DNA of 64,000 nucleotides from Myxococcales bacterium (lineage in GTDB: Bacteria; Myxococcota_A; Polyangia; Polyangiales; Ga0077539). The translations under genes and the position numbers were made by a program. Where the stretch lies: assembly GCA_016793325.1 (NCBI GenBank), contig JAEUKI010000072.1:1-64000 (forward strand). Direction: 5' to 3'. Within the stretch, counting starts at the first letter, position 1. Every line of letters starts with the position of its first letter. Of this stretch, positions 28,739-36,939 are shown piece by piece. The notes under the pieces were generated by a model, which had not been told where the DNA came from, searched no databases, and saw only the letters and a program-made list of their open reading frames with translations.

Positions 28739-29788
28739 TCACCCTGTGATTCGCGAGAGAAAATCAATATCTCTCTCGAGTCGCAGCCCGCGCGCGTCGT
28801 CGGCGCGCGAGCGCGTTCGATAGAGCTTCTCGCGGGCGCAGGCGAAGAGCGCGCACGCGGCCCACGCGCGATAGCCCGAGGCGCCGAGGGCGTTCGCGCG
28901 GCGCTCGACGGCGGCGCGATCCGCGTCGTCGACGTTGACCCACACGAGCCCGAGGTCCCATCCCTCCGCGTGCGGTCCGGCGCACTCGAGGTCGATCCAC
29001 GCGACGGTTCCATCGTCGAGGCCGAGCACGTTTCGCAGGAGCAGGTCGCCGTGGCTCGCGCGCGTCTGCGGGTGCGCCTCGAGCGCGGCGAGCGCTCGGT
29101 CGACAGCGACTCGATCGAGCAGCTTCTTCGCAGGGCACGCAGCGAGCCCCTCGGTGATCCACGCGAGCGGCGCGCTCGGGTCCTCGAGCAATTGCGCGCG
29201 CAGCGCAGCGCGCTCGTCGGCCGACGGACTCGGCGCGGCCCAGCGAGGGTCGTCCACCGCGATGCTGCCCCATCGATCGATCGACTCGAGCAGCGCCTCG
29301 CGCAGCGCCTCGCCGAGGGGAGCGCGCGCCATGCGCGTGTCGCACAGCGCAGCTCCGCGGAGCCGCTCGAACACGAGGACGCCCTCGGCCTCGCTCGCGT
29401 CGAGCAGCCGCGCGAGACGCACGGGCGGAGGCGACTTCTCGAACGCGCGGTACAGCGCGAGCTCTCGCTCGAAGTACCAGCGCCAGGGTCCGTCGCGCGG
29501 CCCGAGCGCCTTGGCCACCGCGGGCAGACCACCCAACTGACCGAAGGTCATGAGACATTTCGCAGTACGAAATGGCGCTTCATCCGGCACGAACGAAGGG
29601 CACGCACGCCCGAGCCGCGCGGGCAGCGCGTCGAAGGCCGAGCGCCACGCGGCGCCGTCCGCACCTCGGCGGCTCAGCGCGCGCACGGCGCGCTCCGTGG
29701 CTCTCGCGTACACGACGGACGCACGTTGGCGCGGTCGATCGTACGCGAACGGCGGCGAGGTGAACCGCTGTCGCGACGGTGTCGCCAA
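28739..29788 (-). CDS. APH-fold (aminoglycoside phosphotransferase-like) kinase
   Basis: A 349-residue protein of the APH/ChoK kinase fold. SHGDLLLRNVLG gives the catalytic loop and AWIDLECAGP the metal-binding Asp. A Lys is seen near AVAKALGPRDGP, and VLVFERLRG fits the linker. Phosphorylates an unknown small substrate such as a sugar or antibiotic. The start is uncertain: a TTG at 29788 lacks a ribosome-binding site, and an internal codon may be used. Divergent, 35 bases from the gene at 29824. Confidence 0.75.
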   Translation of the reverse strand: MATPSRQRFTSPPFAYDRPRQRASVVYARATERAVRALSRRGADGAAWRSAFDALPARLGRACPSFVPDEAPFRTAKCLMTFGQLGGLPAVAKALGPRDGPWRWYFERELALYRAFEKSPPPVRLARLLDASEAEGVLVFERLRGAALCDTRMARAPLGEALREALLESIDRWGSIAVDDPRWAAPSPSADERAALRAQLLEDPSAPLAWITEGLAACPAKKLLDRVAVDRALAALEAHPQTRASHGDLLLRNVLGLDDGTVAWIDLECAGPHAEGWDLGLVWVNVDDADRAAVERRANALGASGYRAWAACALFACAREKLYRTRSRADDARGLRLERDIDFLSRITG

Positions 29789-29823
29789 CGCGAGGCGACG
29801 CTGCTATTTCATGGGCACCACCC

Positions 29824-30057
29824 ATGCCCACATACGTGTACGAGACGATCCGCGAGGACGGCGCTCCTGGCGAGCGCTTCGAAGTGACGCAAAAGATGAG
29901 CGACCCGGTGATCGAGAAGCACCCGACGACGGGCGAGCCCGTTCGGCGCGTGCTCACGGCGCCGATGGTGAACACAGGCGCGCCCCGAGCGATGTCCACC
30001 GGTGGCGGCGGCTGTGGAACGGCCTGCGGCTGCCACTCGTCCATGAGCAAGAATTGA
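29824..30057 (+). CDS. FmdB-family-like small protein lacking zinc-ribbon cysteines
   Basis: A 77-residue protein with the FmdB N-terminus (MPTYVYETI, FEVTQKMSDP, PVRRV) but without the two CxxC pairs, which are replaced by REDGAPGE and KHPTTGEP. Cys residues appear only at the end in CGTACGCH. Compare the true zinc ribbon at 20840. Whether it binds metal through the tail is unknown. Confidence 0.75.
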   Translation: MPTYVYETIREDGAPGERFEVTQKMSDPVIEKHPTTGEPVRRVLTAPMVNTGAPRAMSTGGGGCGTACGCHSSMSKN

Positions 30058-30129
30058 TTCTGTGTGCGCCGGTGGGGGCGCAGCGCCGACGGAGCGCAGC
30101 GATGGATCCCAGCGCCGCGAGGCGCGCTG

Positions 30130-31116
30130 TCACCCGCTGCGCAGCCACCGCGCGACCTCGACGGCGGCGTACGTGAGCACGGCGTCCGCGCCCGCGCGCT
30201 TGAACGCGAGGAGGCTCTCGACGATGCACTTGTCCCACGAGAGCCAGCCGCGCTCGCTCGCGGCGCGCAGCATCGCGTACTCGCCGCTCACTTGATAGGC
30301 CACCGTGGGGACGGCGAACGTCTCTTTCACGCGGCGCACGATGTCGAGGTACGGCATCCCCGGCTTCACCATCACCATGTCCGCGCCCTGCTCGATGTCG
30401 AGCGCGACCTCGCGCAGCGCCTCGTCGCTGTTCGCGGGGTCCATTTGGTACGTGCGCTTGTCGGCGGTCCCGAGCGCGCTCGCTGAGCCGACTGCCTCGC
30501 GAAACGGCCCGTAGAACGCGCTCGCGTACTTGGCCGCGTACGACAAGATCAGCGTGTCGTTGTGCCCTGCGCGCTCGAGCGCGTCGCGGACCGCGCCGAT
30601 GCGGCCGTCCATCATGTCCGACGGAGCGACGACGTCGAAGCCCGCCTTCGCGAGGACCACCGCCATCTCGCTCAAGATCGCGACGGTCTCGTCGTTGTGA
30701 ACGTCGCCGTCGACGAGCACGCCGTCGTGCCCGTGGCTCGTGTACGGATCGAGCGCCACGTCGGCGATGAGCCCGATCGACGGCGCCTTGGCTTTGATCG
30801 CGCGCGCGGCGCGGCACGTGAGGTTCTCGGGGTCGAGCGCGAGCGTCCCTCGCGGGTCTTTGCGCGCAGGGTCCGTCACGGGAAACAGGGCCATCGCGCG
30901 CACGCCGAGCGCAGCGGCTTCGACCGCGGCGTCGACCGCGAGGTCCACGGTGAGCCGCTCGACGCCGGGCATGCTCGCGACGGGCTCTCGTCGCCCTTGG
31001 CCTTCGATCACGAAGATCGGCCAGATGAGGTCGCTCGCCGAGAGCGAGTGCTCTCGAACGAGGTCGCGAATCCAAGGGTGACGGCGGAGCCTTCGGGGTC
31101 GTTTGGCGAGCTGCAT
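30130..31116 (-). CDS. hemB: Delta-aminolevulinic acid dehydratase (porphobilinogen synthase)
   Basis: A 328-residue HemB, which joins two 5-aminolevulinate molecules into porphobilinogen in haem synthesis. Schiff-base lysines are Lys196 (SYAAKYASAFYGPFR) and Lys251 (VMVKPGMPYLD). The metal loop reads DVALDPYTSHGHDG (119-132): the three zinc-binding cysteines of the human/E. coli-type enzyme are replaced by Ala/Asp, so this is the magnesium/potassium-type enzyme. ATG at 31116. Convergent with the FmdB-like gene, with a 72-bp gap. Confidence 0.95.
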   Translation of the reverse strand: MQLAKRPRRLRRHPWIRDLVREHSLSASDLIWPIFVIEGQGRREPVASMPGVERLTVDLAVDAAVEAAALGVRAMALFPVTDPARKDPRGTLALDPENLTCRAARAIKAKAPSIGLIADVALDPYTSHGHDGVLVDGDVHNDETVAILSEMAVVLAKAGFDVVAPSDMMDGRIGAVRDALERAGHNDTLILSYAAKYASAFYGPFREAVGSASALGTADKRTYQMDPANSDEALREVALDIEQGADMVMVKPGMPYLDIVRRVKETFAVPTVAYQVSGEYAMLRAASERGWLSWDKCIVESLLAFKRAGADAVLTYAAVEVARWLRSG

Positions 31117-31155
31117 CGTTGCGCGCGCGATTGTGCTACACGCGGCGAAGCTTCG

Positions 31156-32337
31156 TTGACAGATCGGACTGCCGCACGCGACGCGCTCTGGGTGTCGGCC
31201 CTGTACCTGACGCTGTTCGGGTCGTTCGGGCTCTATGGCCCGTTTGTCGGGGATTTTCTGCGACAAGCTGGGCTCTCGGCGGCGTCGCTGCCGATGTTCT
31301 TCGCGGTCACGCGGCTCGTGCGCGTGGTGACGACGCCCGCGTGGACGGCGTGGGTCGACACGAAGAGCAACGCGAGGGACGCGCTGCTGTGGTCGAGCGT
31401 TCCGACGGGGCTGTTCTTCTTGTGGATGCTCGTGACCAAGCCTGGTCTCGGGTGGCTCGTGGCGTACCTGTTGTTCGTCATCCTCCGCGGCCCGAGCGTC
31501 TCGCTGTGCGACATCCTCGCGCTCGACAGCGCCGCGCGCGCCAACACGACGTACGGAAAGCTCCGCCTCTGGGGAACAGTCGGCTACTGCACCGGCGCCT
31601 TCGCCGCGGGCGCGCTGCTCGAACGCAACGCGAGCCGCGCCGTGATCGCGCTCACGCTCGCGGCGACCGTCCTCGGCGCGCTTTCCGTTCATCGCTTGCC
31701 CGTCGTCGAGACGCCCAAGCGCGGGAGCTATCTCAAGGACATCCGCACGCTGCTCGGCCAACGTCGGTACGTGCTCTTGCTCTTGTGTTCGGCGCTGCAC
31801 CAGCTCGGGCTCGGGACGTACGACCTGCTCTACGCCCCGTGGGCCAAGAGCCACAGCAGCGGAACGATCGCAGGCCTCTCCATCGCCGTCGGCGGCGCAG
31901 CCGAAGTGCTCTTCATGCTCTCGGGCGGACCGCTGTTGCGACGATTGGGAGCGCACCGCGCGCTCGCGCTCGCGTTCGTCACGAGCGCCGCGCGGTGGGT
32001 GCTGCTCGGTCGATGCACGAGCCCCGCAGCGATCGTGCTCTTGCAGCTCGCGCACGCGCTGACGTTCGGCGCGTTTTATCTGGCCTCGATCGAGATGGTC
32101 GAGCGCGAGGCTCCGCCCACCGTCCGCGCGAGCGCGCAGGGCATCTTCACGACGAGCTCGTTCGGCGTCGCCGCGGCCATCGCGCTCGCCGTGTCCTCGC
32201 CCCTCGTCGAGCGCGGCGGGTTGCCCCTCGTCTTCGACGTCAGCGCCGTGTGCGCGCTCGTCGCGGCCCTCGTCGCGTACGTCGGCCTTCGCGCGCCGTC
32301 ACCCACGGACGGGCGCGACGTCGCGACGCCCGCGTGA
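31156..32337 (+). CDS. MFS transporter (LacY/nucleoside-symporter-like)
   Basis: A 393-residue membrane protein with about 12 transmembrane helices, of the MFS group that includes PucC-like and phenylpropionate/nucleoside symporters (RLWGTVGYCTGAFAAG and GSFGLYGPFVGDFLRQAG are typical). The substrate is unknown. The start is uncertain: a TTG at 31156 or a GTG at 31192; the first gives a natural cytoplasmic N-terminus. Divergent from hemB. Confidence 0.75.
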   Translation: MTDRTAARDALWVSALYLTLFGSFGLYGPFVGDFLRQAGLSAASLPMFFAVTRLVRVVTTPAWTAWVDTKSNARDALLWSSVPTGLFFLWMLVTKPGLGWLVAYLLFVILRGPSVSLCDILALDSAARANTTYGKLRLWGTVGYCTGAFAAGALLERNASRAVIALTLAATVLGALSVHRLPVVETPKRGSYLKDIRTLLGQRRYVLLLLCSALHQLGLGTYDLLYAPWAKSHSSGTIAGLSIAVGGAAEVLFMLSGGPLLRRLGAHRALALAFVTSAARWVLLGRCTSPAAIVLLQLAHALTFGAFYLASIEMVEREAPPTVRASAQGIFTTSSFGVAAAIALAVSSPLVERGGLPLVFDVSAVCALVAALVAYVGLRAPSPTDGRDVATPA

Positions 32338-32440
32338 CCACGACACACCGCGCACCTTCGGCCGCTCGCCCCTACGTGGAGCGCGTCGCTCCGACTCGTA
32401 CGACCGCAGCATCGACCGCTCGAAACACACGCGAGCAGCA

Positions 32441-32519
32441 CAATTTAGTAACATCACTAAGCGTCATTGTGTCATCGGTCCGAAGAGGCCCTTCGTTGGC
32501 CAATGCGGGAGGTCATTGC
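32441..32519 (+). promoter_or_regulatory. AT-rich promoter region with palindrome before roadblock gene
   Basis: The 182-bp gap before 32520 has a short AT-rich island at 32441-32470 in very GC-rich surroundings. It contains TTAGT-6 nt-ACTAA (32445-32460), a possible operator. GGGAGG at 32507-32512 is the ribosome-binding site. The first part of the gap shows no gene. Confidence 0.45.
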
Positions 32520-32888
32520 ATGCAAGCATCGGAGCTCGTCGACCAATTGTTCTCGTCGCCGCTGGCCAAGTTGGTCGCGCTATCCGACAGCGCAGGAACG
32601 CCCCGCGTCGTCCGCGCGCGCGCAGGCGCGGTGCAAGCGCAGCTCGTGCTCGGCGCGGACATCGTCAACGCGACGCTCCGCGAGTTTGCGAGCCGCGAGC
32701 GCTTCGGCTCAGTGAAGCAAGCGGTCGTGAGCTTCACCGACGCGACGCTGTTGTTGAGCCCGCTCGATGAGCGCAACACGCTCGTCGTCGTCGCGGACGC
32801 AGACGTCAACCTCGGCCTGTTCTTGAGCACCTGCCGTTCGGTGTTGGCCAACTTCGCAGCGGGAGCGGGCGATGGCCGGGGAAAGTGA
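32520..32888 (+). CDS. Roadblock/LC7 (MglB-like) domain protein
   Basis: A 122-residue protein with the roadblock alpha/beta sandwich: SSPLAKLVALSDSAGTPRVVRARAG, IVNATLREFASRE and NTLVVVADADVNLGLFLSTCRSVL. Roadblock proteins partner small GTPases (MglB with MglA in myxobacterial polarity). No MglA is in the window, so the partner is unknown. ATG 32520 has GGGAGG upstream. It overlaps the next gene by 17 bases, so the two products probably act together. Confidence 0.75.
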   Translation: MQASELVDQLFSSPLAKLVALSDSAGTPRVVRARAGAVQAQLVLGADIVNATLREFASRERFGSVKQAVVSFTDATLLLSPLDERNTLVVVADADVNLGLFLSTCRSVLANFAAGAGDGRGK

Positions 32889-33963
32889 CACGCGACGCAA
32901 GGGCGGGTGGTGGTCGAGCCTCGTCGGAACCGACGCGGCGCTCCAAACCGCGCGGCTCGAAGCCGAGGCCGTGTTCAAGTCGTTTCAAGCCGAGATCGCG
33001 CGGCTCGAAGACGAGCTAGCGCGCACGCGCGACGACCTCTCGGCGCGCGACGAGCGCATCGAGGGCATGGACGCAGAGCTTCGACACACGCGCGCCGCCG
33101 CCACGCAGCAGCAACAAGCGGCGAGCGAGCTCCGCGCGCAGCTCGCGACGAGCGACGGACAGCTCCGAGCGCTGCGAGACACAAACGAAGCACAGAAGCG
33201 ACAGCTCGAGGCGCGCGACGCAGACGCGATCGTCGCGAACGACGCGCGCGCAGCGCTCGACCAAGAGCTCTCGCGCTCCAAGGCTCGATGCGACTCGCTC
33301 GCGAGGGAGCTCGCCGCAGCAAACGAGAAGATCGAGCGCGCCGCGTCCGAGCTGATCGAGGCGCGACGCGCGTCCGAGCGAGACAAGAGCGCGTTCGCCG
33401 CGCGCGAACAGCAGTCGATCACGCGAGAGCAGCAGGCGACGGCGCGCGCGACGGAGGCCGCTCGCGCGATCACGTCGCTCGAGGCCGACGTGAACACGAG
33501 CGCGATCGAGCTCGCCAAGGAGCGCGACCGCACCCGCGTCGCGCAAGGCGAGCTCGACAAGTCCCGCGCGCGCATCACCGAGCTCGAACGCGCCAAGTCC
33601 GACCTCGAGCGCGCCAACGCGGCGGCGTCCAAGAGCAGCGACGAGCTCATGCAGAGCAAGATGAAGCTCGAAGGCAACATCGCGGCGATCGACAAGCAGC
33701 TCGACGAAGAGCGCGCCAAGCGAGCGCGCGCCGAGGGCGAACTTCAACGCGCCCGCACCGAGGCAGACGGCTCGCGCGCGGAGCTCGCGACGACCCGAGC
33801 GTCGAAGATCGAGCTCGAGGCGCTCGCGGCGAAGCTCGGACAACAGTGCGCTGCTGAGAAGCGCGCGCACGACGCGACGAAGGCTCACCTCGGCGGCGCG
33901 CTGAAGGCTGTCCTCGGAGAGAAGAGCGCCCTCGCGCTCGCGCTCGTGCCGCGCGAGCCCTGA
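32872..33963 (+). CDS. Coiled-coil protein partner of roadblock protein
   Basis: A 363-residue protein with a Trp-rich N-terminus (GGWWSSLVGTD) and then about 310 residues of heptad-repeat coiled coil rich in Ala, Arg, Glu and Gln (ARLEDELARTRDDLSARDERIEG, ELERAKSDLERANAAAS), ending in a short helix. No enzyme motif. Its start lies inside the roadblock gene, indicating coupled translation; a scaffold or polarity function is likely. Convergent with hisA, nine bases apart. Confidence 0.75.
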   Translation: MAGESDTRRKGGWWSSLVGTDAALQTARLEAEAVFKSFQAEIARLEDELARTRDDLSARDERIEGMDAELRHTRAAATQQQQAASELRAQLATSDGQLRALRDTNEAQKRQLEARDADAIVANDARAALDQELSRSKARCDSLARELAAANEKIERAASELIEARRASERDKSAFAAREQQSITREQQATARATEAARAITSLEADVNTSAIELAKERDRTRVAQGELDKSRARITELERAKSDLERANAAASKSSDELMQSKMKLEGNIAAIDKQLDEERAKRARAEGELQRARTEADGSRAELATTRASKIELEALAAKLGQQCAAEKRAHDATKAHLGGALKAVLGEKSALALALVPREP

Positions 33964-33972
33964 GCTGGCGTC

Positions 33973-34695
33973 TCAGCCGATTCGTCGCAAGAGCGCGAAC
34001 GCGTCTTCGCAGCGAAACGCCCCTTCGAGCAGCGCGCGACCGACGACACACGCGCCGATGACGCCTTCGCGCGCGAGCGCTTCGAGGTGCGCGAGCGAAC
34101 CCACGCCGCCGCTCGCGATGACCTCCATCGGGGCGACGCTTCGCGCGAGCGCGGCGGTGGCGGGGACGTTGGGTCCGCTGCCGGTTCCATCCCTGGCGAC
34201 GTCGGTGTAGAGCGCGGCGATCGCGCCGAGCGACGCGGCCTCGCGCGCGAGATCGACCGCAGAAATCTCGGTCTTTTCGGTCCACCCGTGCGTCGTCACC
34301 ATGCCGTCTCGCGCGTCCACCGCCACGACGACCGCCATGCTCGCGCACGCCTCGCGCAAGAACGCTTTGTCTCGCACCGCCGCGGTCCCGAGCACGACGC
34401 GATCGGCGCCCGCGTCGATGTAGGCCTGCGCTCGGGCGAGCGTTCGAACCCCGCCGCCGACCTGCACGCGCGCGCCGGTCTCGCGGAGGATCTTCTCGAC
34501 GAGCGCGGCCTGCGTCGCCGCTCCGTCCCTCGCTCCATCGAGGTCGACGACGTGAACGCGCTCGGCGCCCGCGCGCACGTAGCGCTCGACGAGGGCCAGC
34601 GGCGCCTCGTCGTACACGGTGACCTTCTCGTAGTCGCCTTGGTGGAGCCTGACGACGCGGCCGCCCAACAGGTCCATCGCGGGGTAGAGCTTCAC
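33973..34695 (-). CDS. hisA: ProFAR isomerase, histidine biosynthesis
   Basis: A 240-residue HisA (1-(5-phosphoribosyl)-5-[(5-phosphoribosylamino)methylideneamino] imidazole-4-carboxamide isomerase), TIM barrel. MKLYPAMDLLGGRVVRLHQGD with the catalytic Asp8, VQVGGGVRT, VDARDG (second catalytic Asp) and VIASGGVGS (phosphate loop) all match. Starts at a GTG that overlaps the hisH stop by four bases. Last gene of a seven-gene overlapping run. Confidence 0.93.
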   Translation of the reverse strand: MKLYPAMDLLGGRVVRLHQGDYEKVTVYDEAPLALVERYVRAGAERVHVVDLDGARDGAATQAALVEKILRETGARVQVGGGVRTLARAQAYIDAGADRVVLGTAAVRDKAFLREACASMAVVVAVDARDGMVTTHGWTEKTEISAVDLAREAASLGAIAALYTDVARDGTGSGPNVPATAALARSVAPMEVIASGGVGSLAHLEALAREGVIGACVVGRALLEGAFRCEDAFALLRRIG

Positions 34696-35330
34696 GACGG
34701 CTCCTTCAGCCAGCGAGAGAGCAGGTCGAGCCCCGCGCGCTGTGACTTTTCAGGGTGAAACTGCACGGCGAGCACGTTGTCCTTCGCTGCCGCGGACACG
34801 AAATCAACCCCGTGCGTCGTGCGCGCGCACGGGACAGTCGGGTCGCTCGCGACGCAGTGAAACGAGTGAACGAAGTAGAACCACGCGCCGTCGGAGTCCT
34901 TCGCGCCGAGGGTGCTCGTGGCGGTGGGACGCGCGACGTTCCACCCCATGTGAGGGACCTTTACGCGCGAGCCGTTGTGCTCGACGAGCCCGTCGGGGAT
35001 GCGCTCGACGCGCCCGCGAAAGTGCCCGAGGCCGCGCGCTCCCGGAGCCTCGTCGCTCGCCTCGAAGAGCACCTGCATCCCGATGCAGATCCCCAAGAAC
35101 CGAACGCCCTTGGTCAGCGCGCTCTCGACTGCGCCGCGCAGCGCCCCGCCGTCCTGGTCGAGCGCGCGCACGCAATCGCCGAACGCGCCCTGCCCCGGAA
35201 ACACCACGCGCGACGCCCGCGCGATCGCGTCTGGGTCGCTCGTGATCGTCACGTCCTTCGCGCCCACGTATTCGAGTGCGCGCTGAACGGACCGTAGATT
35301 TCCACACCCTGCGTCGACGAGCGCGATCAT
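34692..35330 (-). CDS. hisH: Imidazole glycerol phosphate synthase, glutaminase subunit
   Basis: A 212-residue class-I glutamine amidotransferase. GICIGMQVLF has the nucleophile Cys82, and VQFHPEKS near the end has the His192/Glu194 pair. Makes ammonia for HisF. HisF is not in the window. Four-base overlaps with hisB upstream and hisA downstream. Confidence 0.93.
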   Translation of the reverse strand: MIALVDAGCGNLRSVQRALEYVGAKDVTITSDPDAIARASRVVFPGQGAFGDCVRALDQDGGALRGAVESALTKGVRFLGICIGMQVLFEASDEAPGARGLGHFRGRVERIPDGLVEHNGSRVKVPHMGWNVARPTATSTLGAKDSDGAWFYFVHSFHCVASDPTVPCARTTHGVDFVSAAAKDNVLAVQFHPEKSQRAGLDLLSRWLKEPS

Positions 35331-35914
35331 TCGCTCAGCGTCCCCTTGGTGCTCGGGACCTCTGTCCCTTCGACGCGCACGGCCTCTCGCAGCGCCTTGG
35401 CCAGCGCCTTGAACGCTCCCTCGATCACGTGATGGAGGATCTCTCCTTCGAGCTTGCGCACGTGCAAGTTGCACTGCGCTCCGCGCGCGAAGCCCTCGAA
35501 GAACACCGAGGCGAGCTCCGTGTCGAACTCGCCCACCTTCGCTTTGGGCAGCGCCAATCGGTCTACGAAGTACGTCCGCCCCGAGAGGTCGAGCGCCACT
35601 TGCAAGAGCGCCTCGTCCATCGGCAACGTCGCTTCGCCGTAGCGTCGGATGCCCTTCTTGTCGCCGAGGGCGTCGGACACCGCGCGACCGAGGACGATCG
35701 CGAGGTCCTCGGTCGTGTGATGACCGTCGATTTCCGTGTCGCCGCTCGCGCGCACCACGAGGTCGAAGCCGCCATGGCGGCCGATCTGCTCGACCATGTG
35801 CGACAGAAAGGGAATCGGCGTCTTCACGTCCGAGCGCGCAGGACCATCGAGGTCGATCGTCACCTCGATGGAGGTCTCGCTCGTCGTGCGCTTCACAGTC
35901 GCGCGTCGGGCCAT
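35327..35914 (-). CDS. hisB: Imidazoleglycerol-phosphate dehydratase
   Basis: A 195-residue IGPD with the manganese-binding motifs: FLSHMVEQIGRHGGFDL, DGHHTTEDLAIVLG, and a second EGEILHHVIEGAFKALAKAL. Single-domain dehydratase without the phosphatase half seen in enterobacteria. Its ATG shares one base with the stop of the WecG-type gene, so histidine genes are translated from the polysaccharide message. Confidence 0.93.
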   Translation of the reverse strand: MARRATVKRTTSETSIEVTIDLDGPARSDVKTPIPFLSHMVEQIGRHGGFDLVVRASGDTEIDGHHTTEDLAIVLGRAVSDALGDKKGIRRYGEATLPMDEALLQVALDLSGRTYFVDRLALPKAKVGEFDTELASVFFEGFARGAQCNLHVRKLEGEILHHVIEGAFKALAKALREAVRVEGTEVPSTKGTLSE

Positions 35915-36939
35915 CAGCGTCTTCGGGCGAATACCACAGCGCGCGCGCGCTGTACGAGCACTCGCGCGAGAAACAGCGGATTTCCCAGGAGATAGCGCGC
36001 GGCGAGGCGGCGCGGCTCGCACCAGAGCCGCCACAGCCACTCGAGCCCCACCTCGCGAAGGGCCTGCGGCGCGCGACGAACGCTCCCCGAGTAGAAATCG
36101 AACAACCCGCCCACGGTCACGACCGTGACGCCGTCGATCCGCGCGAGGTGCTCCCACGTCCAGCGCTCTTGAATCGGTGTGCCCATCCCGACGAGCACCA
36201 CGCCGCCCGCGCGCCGCACGCGCGCGAGCACCGCGTCGCGCGCTTCGTCGCGGATGAACCCGTGCGCGACCTCGCCCCACACGAGCCCCGGGTAGCGCTC
36301 GGTGAGCTTCTCGCGGCACGCCTCGGCGACGCCCGGAGCCCCGCCGATGAGCGAGAGCTTCACGCCCGCGCGCACGAGCGCTTCACACAAGAGCGGGAGA
36401 AGATCCGTTCCGTTCACGTTGTGGACGAGGGGCGTTCCGAGCAGGCCCGAGGCGATGCGAAGGCCAACTCCGTCGGGCAACACGATGTCCGCGCGCTGCA
36501 GGTGTGCGCGGAGCGACGCATCGGACGCCGCGAGGTTGACCGCGTGCGGGTGCACGAAGTGAACGACGCGCGCGCGACCCGCGGGGGGACGAGCGACGAT
36601 GAGCTCCAACGCGCGCCCCACCGTGACGTTGTCGACGACGACATCGAGGACCTGCACGCGCTCATCGATCGTGGACGCGCCGCGAGGCGCGAGCGCCCGG
36701 GCCACCACCGTGCGCGCCGCGAGCGCGAGGTCGCTCACGAGCGTTCGCTTGGAGAAATACTCGCGTTCGACGCGCTCGGGGTCGTCGTACGCGAGGCCGA
36801 GCGCCTCGCGCGGGTCGTTTGGCGCAAAGAGCCCTCGCTCGCCCTGAGCGCAGTGGCGCGCTCCCACGAGCGGCGCGCGACGGCGAACCACGTCCCACAG
36901 CGTCACGGTCGACTGAACACCCATCGGCTCGACGCTCAC
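35914..36939 (-). CDS. WecG/TagA/CpsF glycosyltransferase with sugar-transferase-tail N-terminus
   Basis: A 341-residue protein. The C-terminal 250 residues are a WecG/TagA/CpsF (GT26) transferase, which adds a sugar to a lipid-linked intermediate: VHFVHPHAVNLAASD, LPDGVGLRIASGLL, NVNGTDLLPLL, SLIGGAPGVAE, and VGMGTPIQERW. The first 85 residues are extra and resemble the C-terminal tail of initiating sugar transferases (PLVGAR..., EREYFSKRTLVSDLALAARTV) without their membrane helix or catalytic core. A GTG at 36939 overlaps the preceding stop and is preferred over the ATG at 36924. Coupled to hisB downstream. Confidence 0.85.
   Translation of the reverse strand: MSVEPMGVQSTVTLWDVVRRRAPLVGARHCAQGERGLFAPNDPREALGLAYDDPERVEREYFSKRTLVSDLALAARTVVARALAPRGASTIDERVQVLDVVVDNVTVGRALELIVARPPAGRARVVHFVHPHAVNLAASDASLRAHLQRADIVLPDGVGLRIASGLLGTPLVHNVNGTDLLPLLCEALVRAGVKLSLIGGAPGVAEACREKLTERYPGLVWGEVAHGFIRDEARDAVLARVRRAGGVVLVGMGTPIQERWTWEHLARIDGVTVVTVGGLFDFYSGSVRRAPQALREVGLEWLWRLWCEPRRLAARYLLGNPLFLARVLVQRARAVVFARRR

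Noticed and set aside
28739..29788. APH-fold gene as an aminoglycoside resistance determinant
   Set aside because: Only general kinase-fold motifs are present; such proteins have many substrates.
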